Shown here: positions 1 through 8,597 of the stretch, piece after piece | Position numbering within the stretch: position 1 is the first letter of the stretch | Layout of the letters: the number at the start of each line of letters is the position of its first letter | DNA from: Candidatus Ferrigenium altingense | Lineage (GTDB): Bacteria > Pseudomonadota > Gammaproteobacteria > Burkholderiales > Gallionellaceae | Length of the DNA: 64,000 bases | NCBI GenBank assembly: GCA_020621985.1 | Contig: JAHRYS010000002.1 | Coordinates: forward strand, 62,001 to 126,000 | Direction of reading: 5' to 3' | The notes under the pieces: generated by a model | The model's database searches: none | What the model saw: only the letters and a program-made list of their open reading frames with translations | Told to the model about the DNA's origin: nothing | Position numbers and translations under genes: made by a program

Positions 1-386
1 GGGTGTCGGTAGCCAGCGTTGCGTTGGGCGCTACCGTCATCGAAAAGCACTTCACCCTCAGTCGCGCGGATGGCGGAGTGGATAGCACGTTTTCAATGGA
101 GCCAGCTGAAATGGCCCAGCTGGTGATTGAAACTGAACGCGCTTGGCAGGCGCTTGGGCAAGTCAGTTATGGACCAACCGAGGCCGAGAAGAAGTCCATC
201 CAATTCCGTCGTTCACTATACATAGTGCAAGACCTCAAAGTAGGGGATGTGCTGACGCACGAGAACGTGCGTGCGATTCGACCTGGATTGGGACTCCCAA
301 CGAAATATTTGGATGAGGCTCTGGGCAAAAGAGTGAATCAGGATGTGAAGCGCGGAACAGCACTAAGGTGGGGGCTGTTGTCGTAA
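1..386 (+). CDS. pseI: Pseudaminic acid synthase, C-terminal part (5' end outside window)
   Basis: The frame is open from the window edge, so only about 127 C-terminal residues are visible. The family condenses a 6-deoxy-hexose-diNAc with phosphoenolpyruvate to make a nine-carbon nonulosonic acid in the cytoplasm. Visible are the end of the NeuB-type barrel with EKHFTLSRADGG and then a SAF (antifreeze-like) domain with RRSLYIVQD and NVRAIRPGLGLP. This wording fits PseI better than sialic acid NeuB; a legionaminate synthase is the main alternative. It is followed 38 bp later by a methyltransferase and then an amidotransferase cassette, which suggests the nonulosonate may be amidinated. Confidence 0.82.
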   Translation, partial: VSVASVALGATVIEKHFTLSRADGGVDSTFSMEPAEMAQLVIETERAWQALGQVSYGPTEAEKKSIQFRRSLYIVQDLKVGDVLTHENVRAIRPGLGLPTKYLDEALGKRVNQDVKRGTALRWGLLS

Positions 387-424
387 CCGGATCGATTTTG
401 AATTAATCATTAAGGGAGATATAA

Positions 425-1435
425 GTGAGCACATTAACTGAACAGGATATTCGGCCGGCGCAATTGATGGCTAAACAACGTATTGCGGCATTGACTGACG
501 TCGGAAGGATGTTATCAAGGTGCAGCGAATTTGTTCTTGTGGATTGTCCTGCCTGCGGGGCCGATGCTCACGTGCCGAAGTTTGAAAAGAACGGCATAAG
601 TTATGTCGAGTGCAAAAAATGCCAGACTTTTTATGTCAATCCACGCCCTCCTTCGGATGTGCTGGAATGGTTTTATCGCGGCTCGCCCAATTATGCTTAC
701 TGGAACGAAGTTATTTTCCCCGCCTCGGAAGCCGCAAGACGGGAGCGGATCTTTGTGCCGAGAGTTGACCGCCTGTTGGACCTTTGCCAAAAGTACAAAG
801 TTGATACAAATGCAATTCTGGAGATCGGGGCCGGGTTCGGAACTTTCTGCGGAGAGGTCAAAAGGCGTAATGTCTTTACTCGTGTGGTAGCAGTTGAACC
901 CACACCGGACCTTGCAAAAACCTGCAGGGAGCGGGGACTTGAAGTGATAGAAAAGCCAGTTGAGCAGATTCAATTGGATGCTGCCGAGTTATTTGACGTG
1001 GTAGCCAGCTTTGAAGTCATTGAACATCTGTTTGCACCGGCAGATTTTGTTGGGCATATGACGCGCTTACTAAGACCGGGCGGCATCATGATGTTGGCAT
1101 GTCCGAATGGGCAGGGCTTCGACATTGAAACCCTGGGTACGGCTAGCAACACAGTTGACCATGAACATTTGAATTACTTCAATCCAAATTCATTGGCAGG
1201 GCTGCTTGCACAGCGCGGGTTAGAGATACTGGAGAGCTTTACGCCGGGCAAGCTGGATGCCGACCTGGTGAGGAACAAAATCCTCGCGGGAGAATTCGAT
1301 GTGTCCAAACAACCTTTCCTGAAGAGAATCCTCGTGGATGAATGGGAGCATCTGGGCGGGGCTTTCCAGGAGTTTTTGATACAACAGGGTCTGTCCTCCA
1401 ATATGTGGGTCGTTGCTAGAAAGCCGCTAGGCTAA
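425..1435 (+). CDS. Class I SAM-dependent methyltransferase with N-terminal zinc ribbon
   Basis: 336 residues. Four cysteines (C41, C44, C63, C66) form a zinc-ribbon-like N-terminus, followed by a Rossmann methyltransferase domain with the SAM-binding motif EIGAGFGT at about 133-140 and FEVIEHL further on. Proteins of this build (Methyltransf_23 type) are common in O-antigen and nonulosonate loci, where they methylate sugars or nucleotide-sugar intermediates; the acceptor cannot be read from sequence. The GTG start is supported by an AAGGGAG ribosome site 7 bases upstream. It lies between pseI and the amidotransferase genes and is probably in the same operon. Confidence 0.85.
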   Translation: MSTLTEQDIRPAQLMAKQRIAALTDVGRMLSRCSEFVLVDCPACGADAHVPKFEKNGISYVECKKCQTFYVNPRPPSDVLEWFYRGSPNYAYWNEVIFPASEAARRERIFVPRVDRLLDLCQKYKVDTNAILEIGAGFGTFCGEVKRRNVFTRVVAVEPTPDLAKTCRERGLEVIEKPVEQIQLDAAELFDVVASFEVIEHLFAPADFVGHMTRLLRPGGIMMLACPNGQGFDIETLGTASNTVDHEHLNYFNPNSLAGLLAQRGLEILESFTPGKLDADLVRNKILAGEFDVSKQPFLKRILVDEWEHLGGAFQEFLIQQGLSSNMWVVARKPLG

Positions 1436-1448
1436 ATTTGGATAACAT

Positions 1449-2576
1449 ATGAAGTATTGCAAACTTTGTCTTCAGCCTGACACACGGCCAAATACTGTCT
1501 TTTCTGCGGATAGGATATGCCCTGCGTGCAATTATTTCGAAGCACTGCAGCAAGTCGACTGGCAAGAGCGTTTTGAAATACTTCAAGACCTGCTGTCAAA
1601 ACATCCAAGGAAAAAGGGTCAGTTTCATGACTGCATCATTGGCGTGAGCGGCGGAAAAGATAGCACGCGACAGGCCCTGTTCCTGCGCGACAAATTGGGT
1701 ATCAACCCCCTGTTGGTTTGCCTAAGTTATCCACCGGAACAGGTGACAGAGCGTGGTGTAAGCAATCTTTCAAATCTGATCGAGTTGGGCTTCGATGTCG
1801 TAGTCAGTGCGCCTGCCCCGCAAACCTGGATGAAATTAAAACAGGAAGGTTTTCGGAAATTCACCAATTCGTTTCGCTCAACGGAAATGGCGCTCTTCGC
1901 TTCCGTTCCGCAGATCGCGATCAAATATGGAATCAATTTGATACTGTGGGGGGAGAATCCGGGATTGCAGCTTGGCGACATGAAGACCTTGGGACGCACT
2001 GGTTATGATGGAAACAGTTTACGCTACATGAATACTCTTTCCAGTGGCCTTGATTGGATGCTCGAATGTGGTTTCACCAAATCTGAATTGGTTTCTTATG
2101 TGTATCCGGGAACGGCGGAATTCGAGAAGCATGATCTGCAGATCGTTTATCTCGGATGGTTCCTTGGCGATTGGTCGCTGGTGAATAATGCGGCATATTC
2201 CTGCGGGAACGGGATCGAGATACGCACTGACGGTGTGGAAAAGACTGGAGATCTCTATGGTGTGACTGCCTTGGATGAGGACTTCACACCAATCAACCAG
2301 TTGATCAAGTACTACAAGTTTGGCTTCGGGCGAGTGACTGATTATGTGAACGAGGAAATTCGGTTGGGGCGCATTAGTCGAGATAAGGGGATAAAACTTG
2401 TTGAAAGTTACGACGATGCGCAGGATGAGAAATACATAAAAGATTACTGCGACTATCTGGCCATCTCGGTGGATGATTTTTGGGAAAAGGTGAGAGCCTC
2501 TACCAACAAGACACTGTTTTCAGTTGAACCCGACGGCTCGATCCGTCGCAAATTTATGGTCGGGGTTGGTCTATGA
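1449..2576 (+). CDS. N-acetyl sugar amidotransferase (WbpG/PseA-like)
   Basis: 375 residues. Members use ATP and ammonia to turn an N-acetyl group on a sugar into an acetamidino group; WbpG acts on a ManNAc3NAc uronate in Pseudomonas O-antigen and PseA acts on pseudaminic acid in Campylobacter. Visible are C4, C7, C24 and C27 as a zinc site and an intact PP-loop, SGGKDS at 67-72, for ATP pyrophosphatase chemistry. It overlaps the next gene (HisH-like glutaminase) by 4 bp, so ammonia is presumably supplied by HisH/HisF. With PseI upstream, the substrate may be pseudaminic or legionaminic acid; this is inferred from context only. Confidence 0.9.
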   Translation: MKYCKLCLQPDTRPNTVFSADRICPACNYFEALQQVDWQERFEILQDLLSKHPRKKGQFHDCIIGVSGGKDSTRQALFLRDKLGINPLLVCLSYPPEQVTERGVSNLSNLIELGFDVVVSAPAPQTWMKLKQEGFRKFTNSFRSTEMALFASVPQIAIKYGINLILWGENPGLQLGDMKTLGRTGYDGNSLRYMNTLSSGLDWMLECGFTKSELVSYVYPGTAEFEKHDLQIVYLGWFLGDWSLVNNAAYSCGNGIEIRTDGVEKTGDLYGVTALDEDFTPINQLIKYYKFGFGRVTDYVNEEIRLGRISRDKGIKLVESYDDAQDEKYIKDYCDYLAISVDDFWEKVRASTNKTLFSVEPDGSIRRKFMVGVGL

Positions 2577-3184
2577 GTTACGTAACGGTGGGCGTCGTTG
2601 ACTATGGAATGGGGAATCATGCCTCGGTGGTCCATGGTCTGCGGGACCTTGGTTATCGCGTCCGGATAAGCGCTGAACCGGAGGTGCTTGATGCCACAGA
2701 TATTCTAGTTCTTCCGGGTGTTGGCGCATTTCCCGCCGCGATGCAGGCGCTCCATCAGCGGGGGCTGGTGAGCTATCTGCAGCAACAGGCCAGGGAGCAA
2801 CGCCCCATCATCGGGATATGTCTGGGTATGCAACTGCTCACCAGCGCTTCCCATGAATTCCAATACACGGCCGGATTGGATCTCATCCCGGGAGAGGTCG
2901 TGCCCTTAACTGGCGCAAAATGGCATATCGGTTGGAATACTCTGGAGTGCGTCAACGCTGATTCATTACTTCAGCCCAGCGATGGGCAAGCGTTTTATTT
3001 CAATCATTCGTTTTGCTATCAGGGGCCAGATGAATATAAGGTGTGTTTAACTCGTCATCCCGGTCCTTTTGCTTCTGTGATACGCCGTGCCAATGTGATT
3101 GGTATCCAGTTTCATCCGGAAAAAAGCCAGGAGGCGGGTAGGGCTCTGCTCAAGAATGTAATCTCGGGTCTTATACATGCTTAA
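2573..3184 (+). CDS. hisH: HisH-like glutamine amidotransferase subunit for sugar amidation
   Basis: 203 residues, a class I glutaminase of the HisH family. The catalytic triad is present: C83 in GICLGMQ, H181 and E183 in FHPEKS. It releases ammonia from glutamine and passes it to a HisF-like partner. The gene sits between a WbpG-like amidotransferase (4-bp overlap) and a HisF-like gene (8-bp overlap), with no other his genes around, so it serves surface-sugar amidation, as hisH2 does in Pseudomonas, rather than histidine synthesis. Confidence 0.9.
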   Translation: MSYVTVGVVDYGMGNHASVVHGLRDLGYRVRISAEPEVLDATDILVLPGVGAFPAAMQALHQRGLVSYLQQQAREQRPIIGICLGMQLLTSASHEFQYTAGLDLIPGEVVPLTGAKWHIGWNTLECVNADSLLQPSDGQAFYFNHSFCYQGPDEYKVCLTRHPGPFASVIRRANVIGIQFHPEKSQEAGRALLKNVISGLIHA

Positions 3185-3962
3185 AAAGCGTTTGATCGGC
3201 GTAGTCACGGTAAAAAATGGAAGGGCAGTCCAGTCATTTGGCTACCGTCGCTATCTACCCTTGGGCAAACCCGAGTGCCTCGTGGAAAACCTTGATCGCT
3301 GGGGTGCCGACGAGATACTGGTTCAGGCTATCGACCGTTCAGCAGCGAGCTTAGGGCCTGATTTTGAGTTGCTGGAGCGTCTTGGTGCTCTGGGTTTGGA
3401 AACGCCTTTGATTTATGCGGGTGGTATTCGCTCCTTATCCGATGGTATCAAAGTGATTCAGTCAGGTGCTGACCGGATCGTAATCGATACGCTTTTACAC
3501 GAGGACTTATTGCCAGTCAGGGAGCTTTCAGAGCGGCTTGGTGCGCAGGCGCTGATCGCATCGTTACCTTTGTCATGGCAGGACAACAGTTTGGGGTGGT
3601 TGGACCATCGTTTCCATACCTCGACTTCGATAGCGGACGATGTTCTGGAATTGATACAGTCTGGCGTTATATCAGAAATCTTGATTACCGATTGGCGGCA
3701 TGAGGGCATGCCGGGTAGTTTCGAACAAAAACTTGTCGAAGAGTTTCCTTTGAAAGACGTGCCTATCATCGCATTCGGTGGTCTAAGCGAACAAGAACAA
3801 CTAGGAACGCTGTTGCAATCTTCCAGTGTCGCTGCTGTTGCAGTGGGAAACTTCCTGTCTTACCGCGAGCATGCCGTTCAAAAATACAAAGAAGCGCTAA
3901 CGGGCATGCCGCTGCGGCTTGCAACCTACGAAACCATGTTTTCACTTATAGCCGATGCCTGA
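3177..3962 (+). CDS. hisF: HisF-like ammonia-channel/cyclase-fold subunit for sugar amidation
   Basis: 261 residues with the HisF/HisA TIM-barrel fold, overlapping hisH by 8 bp. In genuine HisF, two aspartates (about D11 and D130) drive the cyclase reaction. Here position 11 is threonine (start MLKKRLIGVVTVKNG) and the second site reads ASLPLSW, so both acids are missing. This fits a barrel kept only to dock HisH and channel ammonia to the neighbouring amidotransferase, as for HisF2 proteins of O-antigen loci. Its stop overlaps the next start by 8 bp, so four genes (1449-5202) form one tight unit. Confidence 0.87.
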   Translation: MLKKRLIGVVTVKNGRAVQSFGYRRYLPLGKPECLVENLDRWGADEILVQAIDRSAASLGPDFELLERLGALGLETPLIYAGGIRSLSDGIKVIQSGADRIVIDTLLHEDLLPVRELSERLGAQALIASLPLSWQDNSLGWLDHRFHTSTSIADDVLELIQSGVISEILITDWRHEGMPGSFEQKLVEEFPLKDVPIIAFGGLSEQEQLGTLLQSSSVAAVAVGNFLSYREHAVQKYKEALTGMPLRLATYETMFSLIADA

Positions 3963-5202
3963 TATTCAATTTTGCACACGCTGTCTGTACTCAACAGCAC
4001 ATCCCTTAGGTTTGACTCTGGATGAGGAGGGCGTCTGCTCCGGTTGTCGCATCCATGAAGAAAAAGACAAGCTGGATTGGGCTGCTCGATGGCAGAAGCT
4101 TGAGAGCCTGGTAAAACCATACCACTCCCGGGCTGGGGATAATTACGATTGCATCGTTCCTGTCACGGGCGCTCAGGATTCCTACTATATCGTTCATCTG
4201 GTCAAAGAGAGGTTGGGGCTCAATCCACTCTTGGTGACGTACAACAAGTATTTCAATACCCCTCTGGGTATACGAAATCTTGCGAATCTTCGCATTCGTT
4301 TCAACTGTGACATTCTTCATCAAAATGTAAACCCTGTTTCGGTTAAGAAAATAACACGTAGCACGTTGCGACGTTTTGGCAGTATCTACTGGCCTATTCT
4401 GGCAGGTCAGACAGTATTTCCAGTTCAAACAGCCGTCCGCTACAAAATACCATTGATTATTTGGGGGGCACATCAAGGACTTGAGCAAGTTGGGATGTTC
4501 TCTCACGAGCATGAGGTAGAAATGACCCGTCGGTATCGCAAGGATCATGATCTGATGGGGTATGAGGCGGATGATCTTCTATCAATTTTCGATACGCTTA
4601 AAGAGGATGACGTTTGGCAGTACCGCTATCCAGATGACTATGACCTGAACGCTGTTGGCATACATGGTATTTATTTGGGCAACTATGTTCGCTGGGATCC
4701 AAAAGCGCAGCACGAGAAAATGATTAGGGAATTAGACTATCGCACTGCGGCATTTCCCCGCACTTTCGACTGCTATGATTATGTGGATTGCTTTAACTAC
4801 ATGGATATCCATGACCAGTTGAAGTTGTATAAACATGGTTATTCAAAAGTAACAGACCATGCATCTAGGGAGATTCGTTTTGGGCGATTGACTCGTGACC
4901 AAGGGCTTGCACTTGTGAAGCAACTCGAACAGGCACCACTAAAATATCATAAACAGTTTTGCGAGTGGCTTGGTGTGACCCCGCAAGCCTTGCAGTTCAT
5001 GCTTGACCAGCACAGAAGCTCGAAATACTGGTCGCAACCAGAGTTTGGTAAGTGGGAATTTAATGGGTGGAGCAATCGTCAGGTGAACGCTATATCAAGC
5101 ACATCATCATGCATAGAGCGGCCAATCAATTTTCAGTCCAATGAAAGATTGGAATACGACCGGGACTCGAATTACATTACTCTCGGGAAGGGTTGGCCGT
5201 AA
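3955..5202 (+). CDS. Second N-acetyl sugar amidotransferase homologue with altered PP-loop
   Basis: 415 residues, a paralogue of the gene at 1449. It keeps the N-terminal cysteine pairs (C7, C10, C28, C31) and the overall length, but the PP-loop that should read SGGxDS is TGAQDS at 71-76, so the central Gly-Gly is Gly-Ala and the leading Ser is Thr. The C-terminus is about 40 residues longer than in the first copy. It may be an enzyme with altered nucleotide handling, an inactive partner of the first copy, or specific for another sugar. The overlap with hisF argues that it is co-expressed and kept. Confidence 0.8.
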   Translation: MPDIQFCTRCLYSTAHPLGLTLDEEGVCSGCRIHEEKDKLDWAARWQKLESLVKPYHSRAGDNYDCIVPVTGAQDSYYIVHLVKERLGLNPLLVTYNKYFNTPLGIRNLANLRIRFNCDILHQNVNPVSVKKITRSTLRRFGSIYWPILAGQTVFPVQTAVRYKIPLIIWGAHQGLEQVGMFSHEHEVEMTRRYRKDHDLMGYEADDLLSIFDTLKEDDVWQYRYPDDYDLNAVGIHGIYLGNYVRWDPKAQHEKMIRELDYRTAAFPRTFDCYDYVDCFNYMDIHDQLKLYKHGYSKVTDHASREIRFGRLTRDQGLALVKQLEQAPLKYHKQFCEWLGVTPQALQFMLDQHRSSKYWSQPEFGKWEFNGWSNRQVNAISSTSSCIERPINFQSNERLEYDRDSNYITLGKGWP

Positions 5203-5224
5203 TGGCTGGCTTGCAGCTTCAATT

Positions 5225-6613
5225 ATGAGAAATAAGGCTAAATATTTTTTTTCAAGATCTGCAGCAAAGAGCAGGCAATTTTTTCGGGGAGCATTGAGCC
5301 AATATTTCAACGTGTTCGGCCTTGAGTATTCCTATTGGCTGGCACAGAAAAACAGGTCAAGGCTGGCCTTAATTTATAACTTCAAGCTTCATAATGTAAG
5401 TAGGATCAGAAGGTCGCATGGCTATCTCCAGCTTGCGTTATTTGAAAAAGAAAAAACTCAGTCTCGCACTGTCACCCTACTGCTGTGCGGTACAGCGCTG
5501 TTTTATACCAGTGATGAAATAAATTCAATGCTCAATGAAACAGGCAAACTCATTATTCTCTTCAACCCGGATAAAAAACATGGGGCCGACGTGCTCAATA
5601 CTTGGCATCTTGGAGATGACATTCAGGTCAAAACGGAGTTTTCCGAAGCCTCTGCTACCGAAAAAATCAGCAGGGCAATCGCCATATTGTTCGGAGCTAA
5701 CAGCTTAGCATCGCAATATGATTATCGAATTTCAGAATTTGAGGCGATTCGAAATAGGTTGACAGAGGTCTTGGACGGCGCAACGATTTTGAGCGTCTAT
5801 ACAAAAGACATCATCGCGCCATTTGATAGCTATTTTTTATTACACCTACAGGCGAAAGAAAAAATATGGAAAAATATCGCTCCGGCTTCAATTGAACATG
5901 AGTACTTGCGTTTGTTAAATAGGTTGGACATCCCTCTGACTCAGATTCATTTCTACTCGGACTATCAGAAGCAGACCATACTCAACTTGGGGTATCTAAG
6001 GAATATCTCAGTTATTAAAAAGATTGTTGTTAAGCCCGAGCCGTATTTCGCTGACTTATTAAAAGAGTTGGCAGTTGGGGGCTCTCACGAAAACAAAGAA
6101 GCTAAAACATTGCTGGTCATCGGGGTCTGGGCACATGGTGAGAATAATCGCCTGAGGAAAAATTTTGAGTTTTCAAAATTCCTGTTCCAGATTGCACGCA
6201 ACGGCTCTCTGAAAGAAAACTACCGCCTGGTATATAAACCTCATCCAAATAAACATCATTCGCAGCTATTTCTTGCCTACCTAAAAGCACAAGGTGTTGA
6301 AGTTAGAAATGCGTCTGAAAAAATAATTTACCTCATCAAAGAATCTGATGTTGTCGTTTCGTGGGGTTCTATGGCCACAGTTTACGCAGTAGGTTTGCGC
6401 AAGAAGGTGGTATATCCAAAAAACAAGTATATAAATTTTTGGGTGGCGTACGAAAAAGACGATTACGAAGCAAATGATTTGGTTGATGTGGCCGAGAGCG
6501 TGCATGAGGTGGCTAACTCAGTTTTGTCTGGACAAAGTGACGAAAAGGCATTTCGTCGAGAAAAGAGGCTATACGAAATATTCGGCTTGCAAAGCCTTTG
6601 GCAACGTCAATAG
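5225..6613 (+). CDS. Probable GT-B-fold surface-polysaccharide transferase (unassigned)
   Basis: About 462 residues from the ATG at 5225; an earlier ATG at 5141 would overlap the previous gene by 62 bp and adds an unlikely N-terminus. Neither start has a clear ribosome site. The C-terminal half has features of capsule/CDP-glycerol-type transferases: a hydrophobic strand LLVIGVW, YKPHPNKHH, and ESDVVVSWGSMATVYAVGL followed by a strand with KVVYP. The N-terminal half is basic and not recognised. Lower GC and codon use match the polysaccharide locus. Donor and acceptor are unknown; the assignment to a glycosyltransferase family is tentative. Confidence 0.55.
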   Translation: MRNKAKYFFSRSAAKSRQFFRGALSQYFNVFGLEYSYWLAQKNRSRLALIYNFKLHNVSRIRRSHGYLQLALFEKEKTQSRTVTLLLCGTALFYTSDEINSMLNETGKLIILFNPDKKHGADVLNTWHLGDDIQVKTEFSEASATEKISRAIAILFGANSLASQYDYRISEFEAIRNRLTEVLDGATILSVYTKDIIAPFDSYFLLHLQAKEKIWKNIAPASIEHEYLRLLNRLDIPLTQIHFYSDYQKQTILNLGYLRNISVIKKIVVKPEPYFADLLKELAVGGSHENKEAKTLLVIGVWAHGENNRLRKNFEFSKFLFQIARNGSLKENYRLVYKPHPNKHHSQLFLAYLKAQGVEVRNASEKIIYLIKESDVVVSWGSMATVYAVGLRKKVVYPKNKYINFWVAYEKDDYEANDLVDVAESVHEVANSVLSGQSDEKAFRREKRLYEIFGLQSLWQRQ

Positions 6614-6664
6614 ACCAGTAAAGGTATGCTGGATCCAGATTTGAGAAAGTTGTTTAAGCTGTAT

Positions 6665-7262
6665 TCTGGCCTTCGCTCAACTCACCTATCGCGAGAGTTT
6701 ACGCGACATCGAAGCCTGTCTCTCGGCACAGGCTGCCAAGCTCTACCACATGGGCATCAGAAGCACGGTATCCCGTTCGACACTGGCCGATGCCAACGAA
6801 CTGCGCGACTGGCGCATCTACGCCGAATTCGCTCACCGTTTGATTGCCCAAGCCAGAACGCTTTACGCCAGCGAAAACTTGGGCTTGGATTTGACCAACA
6901 CGGTGTACGCACTGGATTCGACCACCATCGATCTGTGCCTGTCGGTATTTCCATGGGCGCATTTCAGAACGACCAAGGCAGCGGTGAAGATGCATACGCT
7001 GCTGGATTTGCGCGGCAGCATTCCCAGCTTCATCCACGGCTCCGATGGCAAGATGCACGACGCTCGCGTCCTCGACTTGTTGATCCCGGAGCCGGGTGCT
7101 ATCTATGTCATGGATCGGGGCTACGTCGATTTCGCGAGGCTGCACCGGTTGCATCTGGCTGGGGCGTTCTTCGTCACACGCGCCAAGTCGAATCTCGACG
7201 CGCACCGGATGTATTCCGCCAAGACGGAGCGATGTCTGGGCATCATCTGCGATCAGACACTC
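6665..7262 (+). pseudogene. IS4-family transposase remnant
   Basis: The frame carrying AFAQLTYRESLRDIEACL from about 6670 continues through YALDSTTIDLCL and YVMDRGYVDF, the first two DDE-type acidic sites of an IS4-group transposase. The first ~30 residues (with the start codon) are missing, and homology stops near ICDQTLG at 7260, before the third acidic residue, so the enzyme is truncated at both ends and inactive. No terminal inverted repeats were found. GC is higher than in the flanking sugar genes. It fills the gap between the transferase ending at 6613 and the methyltransferase at 7347. Confidence 0.85.
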
Positions 7263-7346
7263 GGATGTTTGAAAAACGAGCGAACCAGTTTTTGAGCGTG
7301 CCCTGCTATAATTAAAGAATTGAAGAAATATTGAGGAGCACGGGCA

Positions 7347-8597
7347 ATGATTACAAAAGTAAGTAAATGTCGCGTTTGTGGTAACCCAGAACTCGTTCTT
7401 GTGGTCGATCTGGGTGAGCAATATCTCACCGGCGTCTTCCCTAAGGTCAAAAATCAGTCAAGCCTGACTAAAGGGCCGCTGCGGCTGGTTAAATGTCACG
7501 GTAGTGAGCCCTGCTGCGGACTGCTTCAATTGGAACACAGTTACGATTCAGAAGAAATGTACGGGGAAAACTATGGCTATCGATCCGGTTTGAACTCGAG
7601 CATGGTTAAACACCTCCATTCCAAGGTGAACAAGATACTCGGTAGAGTTGAATTGAAAGCAGGTGATTTAGTAGTCGACATAGGTAGCAACGATGGAACT
7701 ACTTTGTCAGCTTATCCTGATAATTTGCAGCTGGTTGGCGTCGATCCTACTGGAGAGAAGTTTTCGAAATACTATCCGGCACATGTTCATCTAATCCCTG
7801 ATTTCTTTTCCGCTAGTTTAATTTCGAGTCACTTCCCGCAAAAAAAGGCGAAAGTCGTTTCGTCTTTTTCAATGTTCTATGACTTGGAAAATCCGGTTGG
7901 TTTTGCTCAACAAGTTGCCAGCGTACTAGATGCTGATGAGGGCATATGGGTGTTTGAGCAGAGCTATATGCCTCTCATGCTGGAGAGAAATTCATACGAC
8001 ACTATTTGCCACGAGCATCTTGAATACTATGGCTTAGAGCAAATTGTATGGATCGCTGAAAAAGCCGGACTCAAAATTGTGGATGTTGAAATAAATGACG
8101 TCAACGGAGGTAGCTTTTCCGTAGTTGCTACGCTCAAGTCGTCAAAATACAACGATGACAATGGAGTTGTTGCCACACTCCTCGAAAAGGAAAGGCTGGA
8201 AGGCCTTGCCACACTTGCGCCATACGAGGCGTTCTATCGCCGCACCCAGGAAAGCAAAGTTTCGCTGCAGCGATTTGTCTCGAAGATCAAAGAAAATGGG
8301 GAGCGCATCGTAGGAATCGGGGCGTCGACCAAGGGTAATGTTCTTTTACAGTATTGTGGTTTTACAGAAGAAGAGATTCCTGTTGTTGGAGATGTGAATC
8401 CGGACAAATTCGGTTCGTTTACGCCTGGCACAAATCTTCCAATTCAGGATGAGAAAACTGTGCTGGAGAGTGATCCCGATTATTTGTTGGTATTGCCTTG
8501 GCACTTCAGAGATTTCTTTCTACAAAATCCATTGTATAAAGGCCGCAAACTGGTCTTTTCGCTTCCAACACTAGAGGTGGTGGAAGTTAAATGCTGA
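7347..8597 (+). CDS. Sugar C-methyltransferase (NovU/TylC3-like)
   Basis: 416 residues with the three-part build of deoxysugar C-methyltransferases: an N-terminal zinc domain starting CRVCGNPE, a central SAM domain with DIGSNDGTT, and a C-terminal domain with GIGASTKGNVLL. The CHEHLEYYGL motif is typical of enzymes that methylate C-3 of nucleotide-linked 4-keto sugars. It is therefore likely to make a branched-chain sugar for the surface glycan. A GAGGA ribosome site precedes the ATG. It overlaps the next gene by 7 bp, so methylation and a following SDR step are probably coupled. Confidence 0.88.
   Translation: MITKVSKCRVCGNPELVLVVDLGEQYLTGVFPKVKNQSSLTKGPLRLVKCHGSEPCCGLLQLEHSYDSEEMYGENYGYRSGLNSSMVKHLHSKVNKILGRVELKAGDLVVDIGSNDGTTLSAYPDNLQLVGVDPTGEKFSKYYPAHVHLIPDFFSASLISSHFPQKKAKVVSSFSMFYDLENPVGFAQQVASVLDADEGIWVFEQSYMPLMLERNSYDTICHEHLEYYGLEQIVWIAEKAGLKIVDVEINDVNGGSFSVVATLKSSKYNDDNGVVATLLEKERLEGLATLAPYEAFYRRTQESKVSLQRFVSKIKENGERIVGIGASTKGNVLLQYCGFTEEEIPVVGDVNPDKFGSFTPGTNLPIQDEKTVLESDPDYLLVLPWHFRDFFLQNPLYKGRKLVFSLPTLEVVEVKC

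Noticed and set aside
515..973. A 152-codon minus-strand frame opposite the methyltransferase at 425
   Set aside because: No motif and no ribosome site; the opposing gene has clear zinc and SAM motifs.
2573..3962. hisH and hisF as part of histidine biosynthesis
   Set aside because: No other his genes are near, both are overlapped by sugar amidotransferase genes, and HisF lacks its catalytic aspartates.
6626..7315. A 229-codon frame and a 240-codon minus-strand frame over the IS4 remnant
   Set aside because: The transposase homology is in the frame of 6750-7295; the others give no recognisable motifs.
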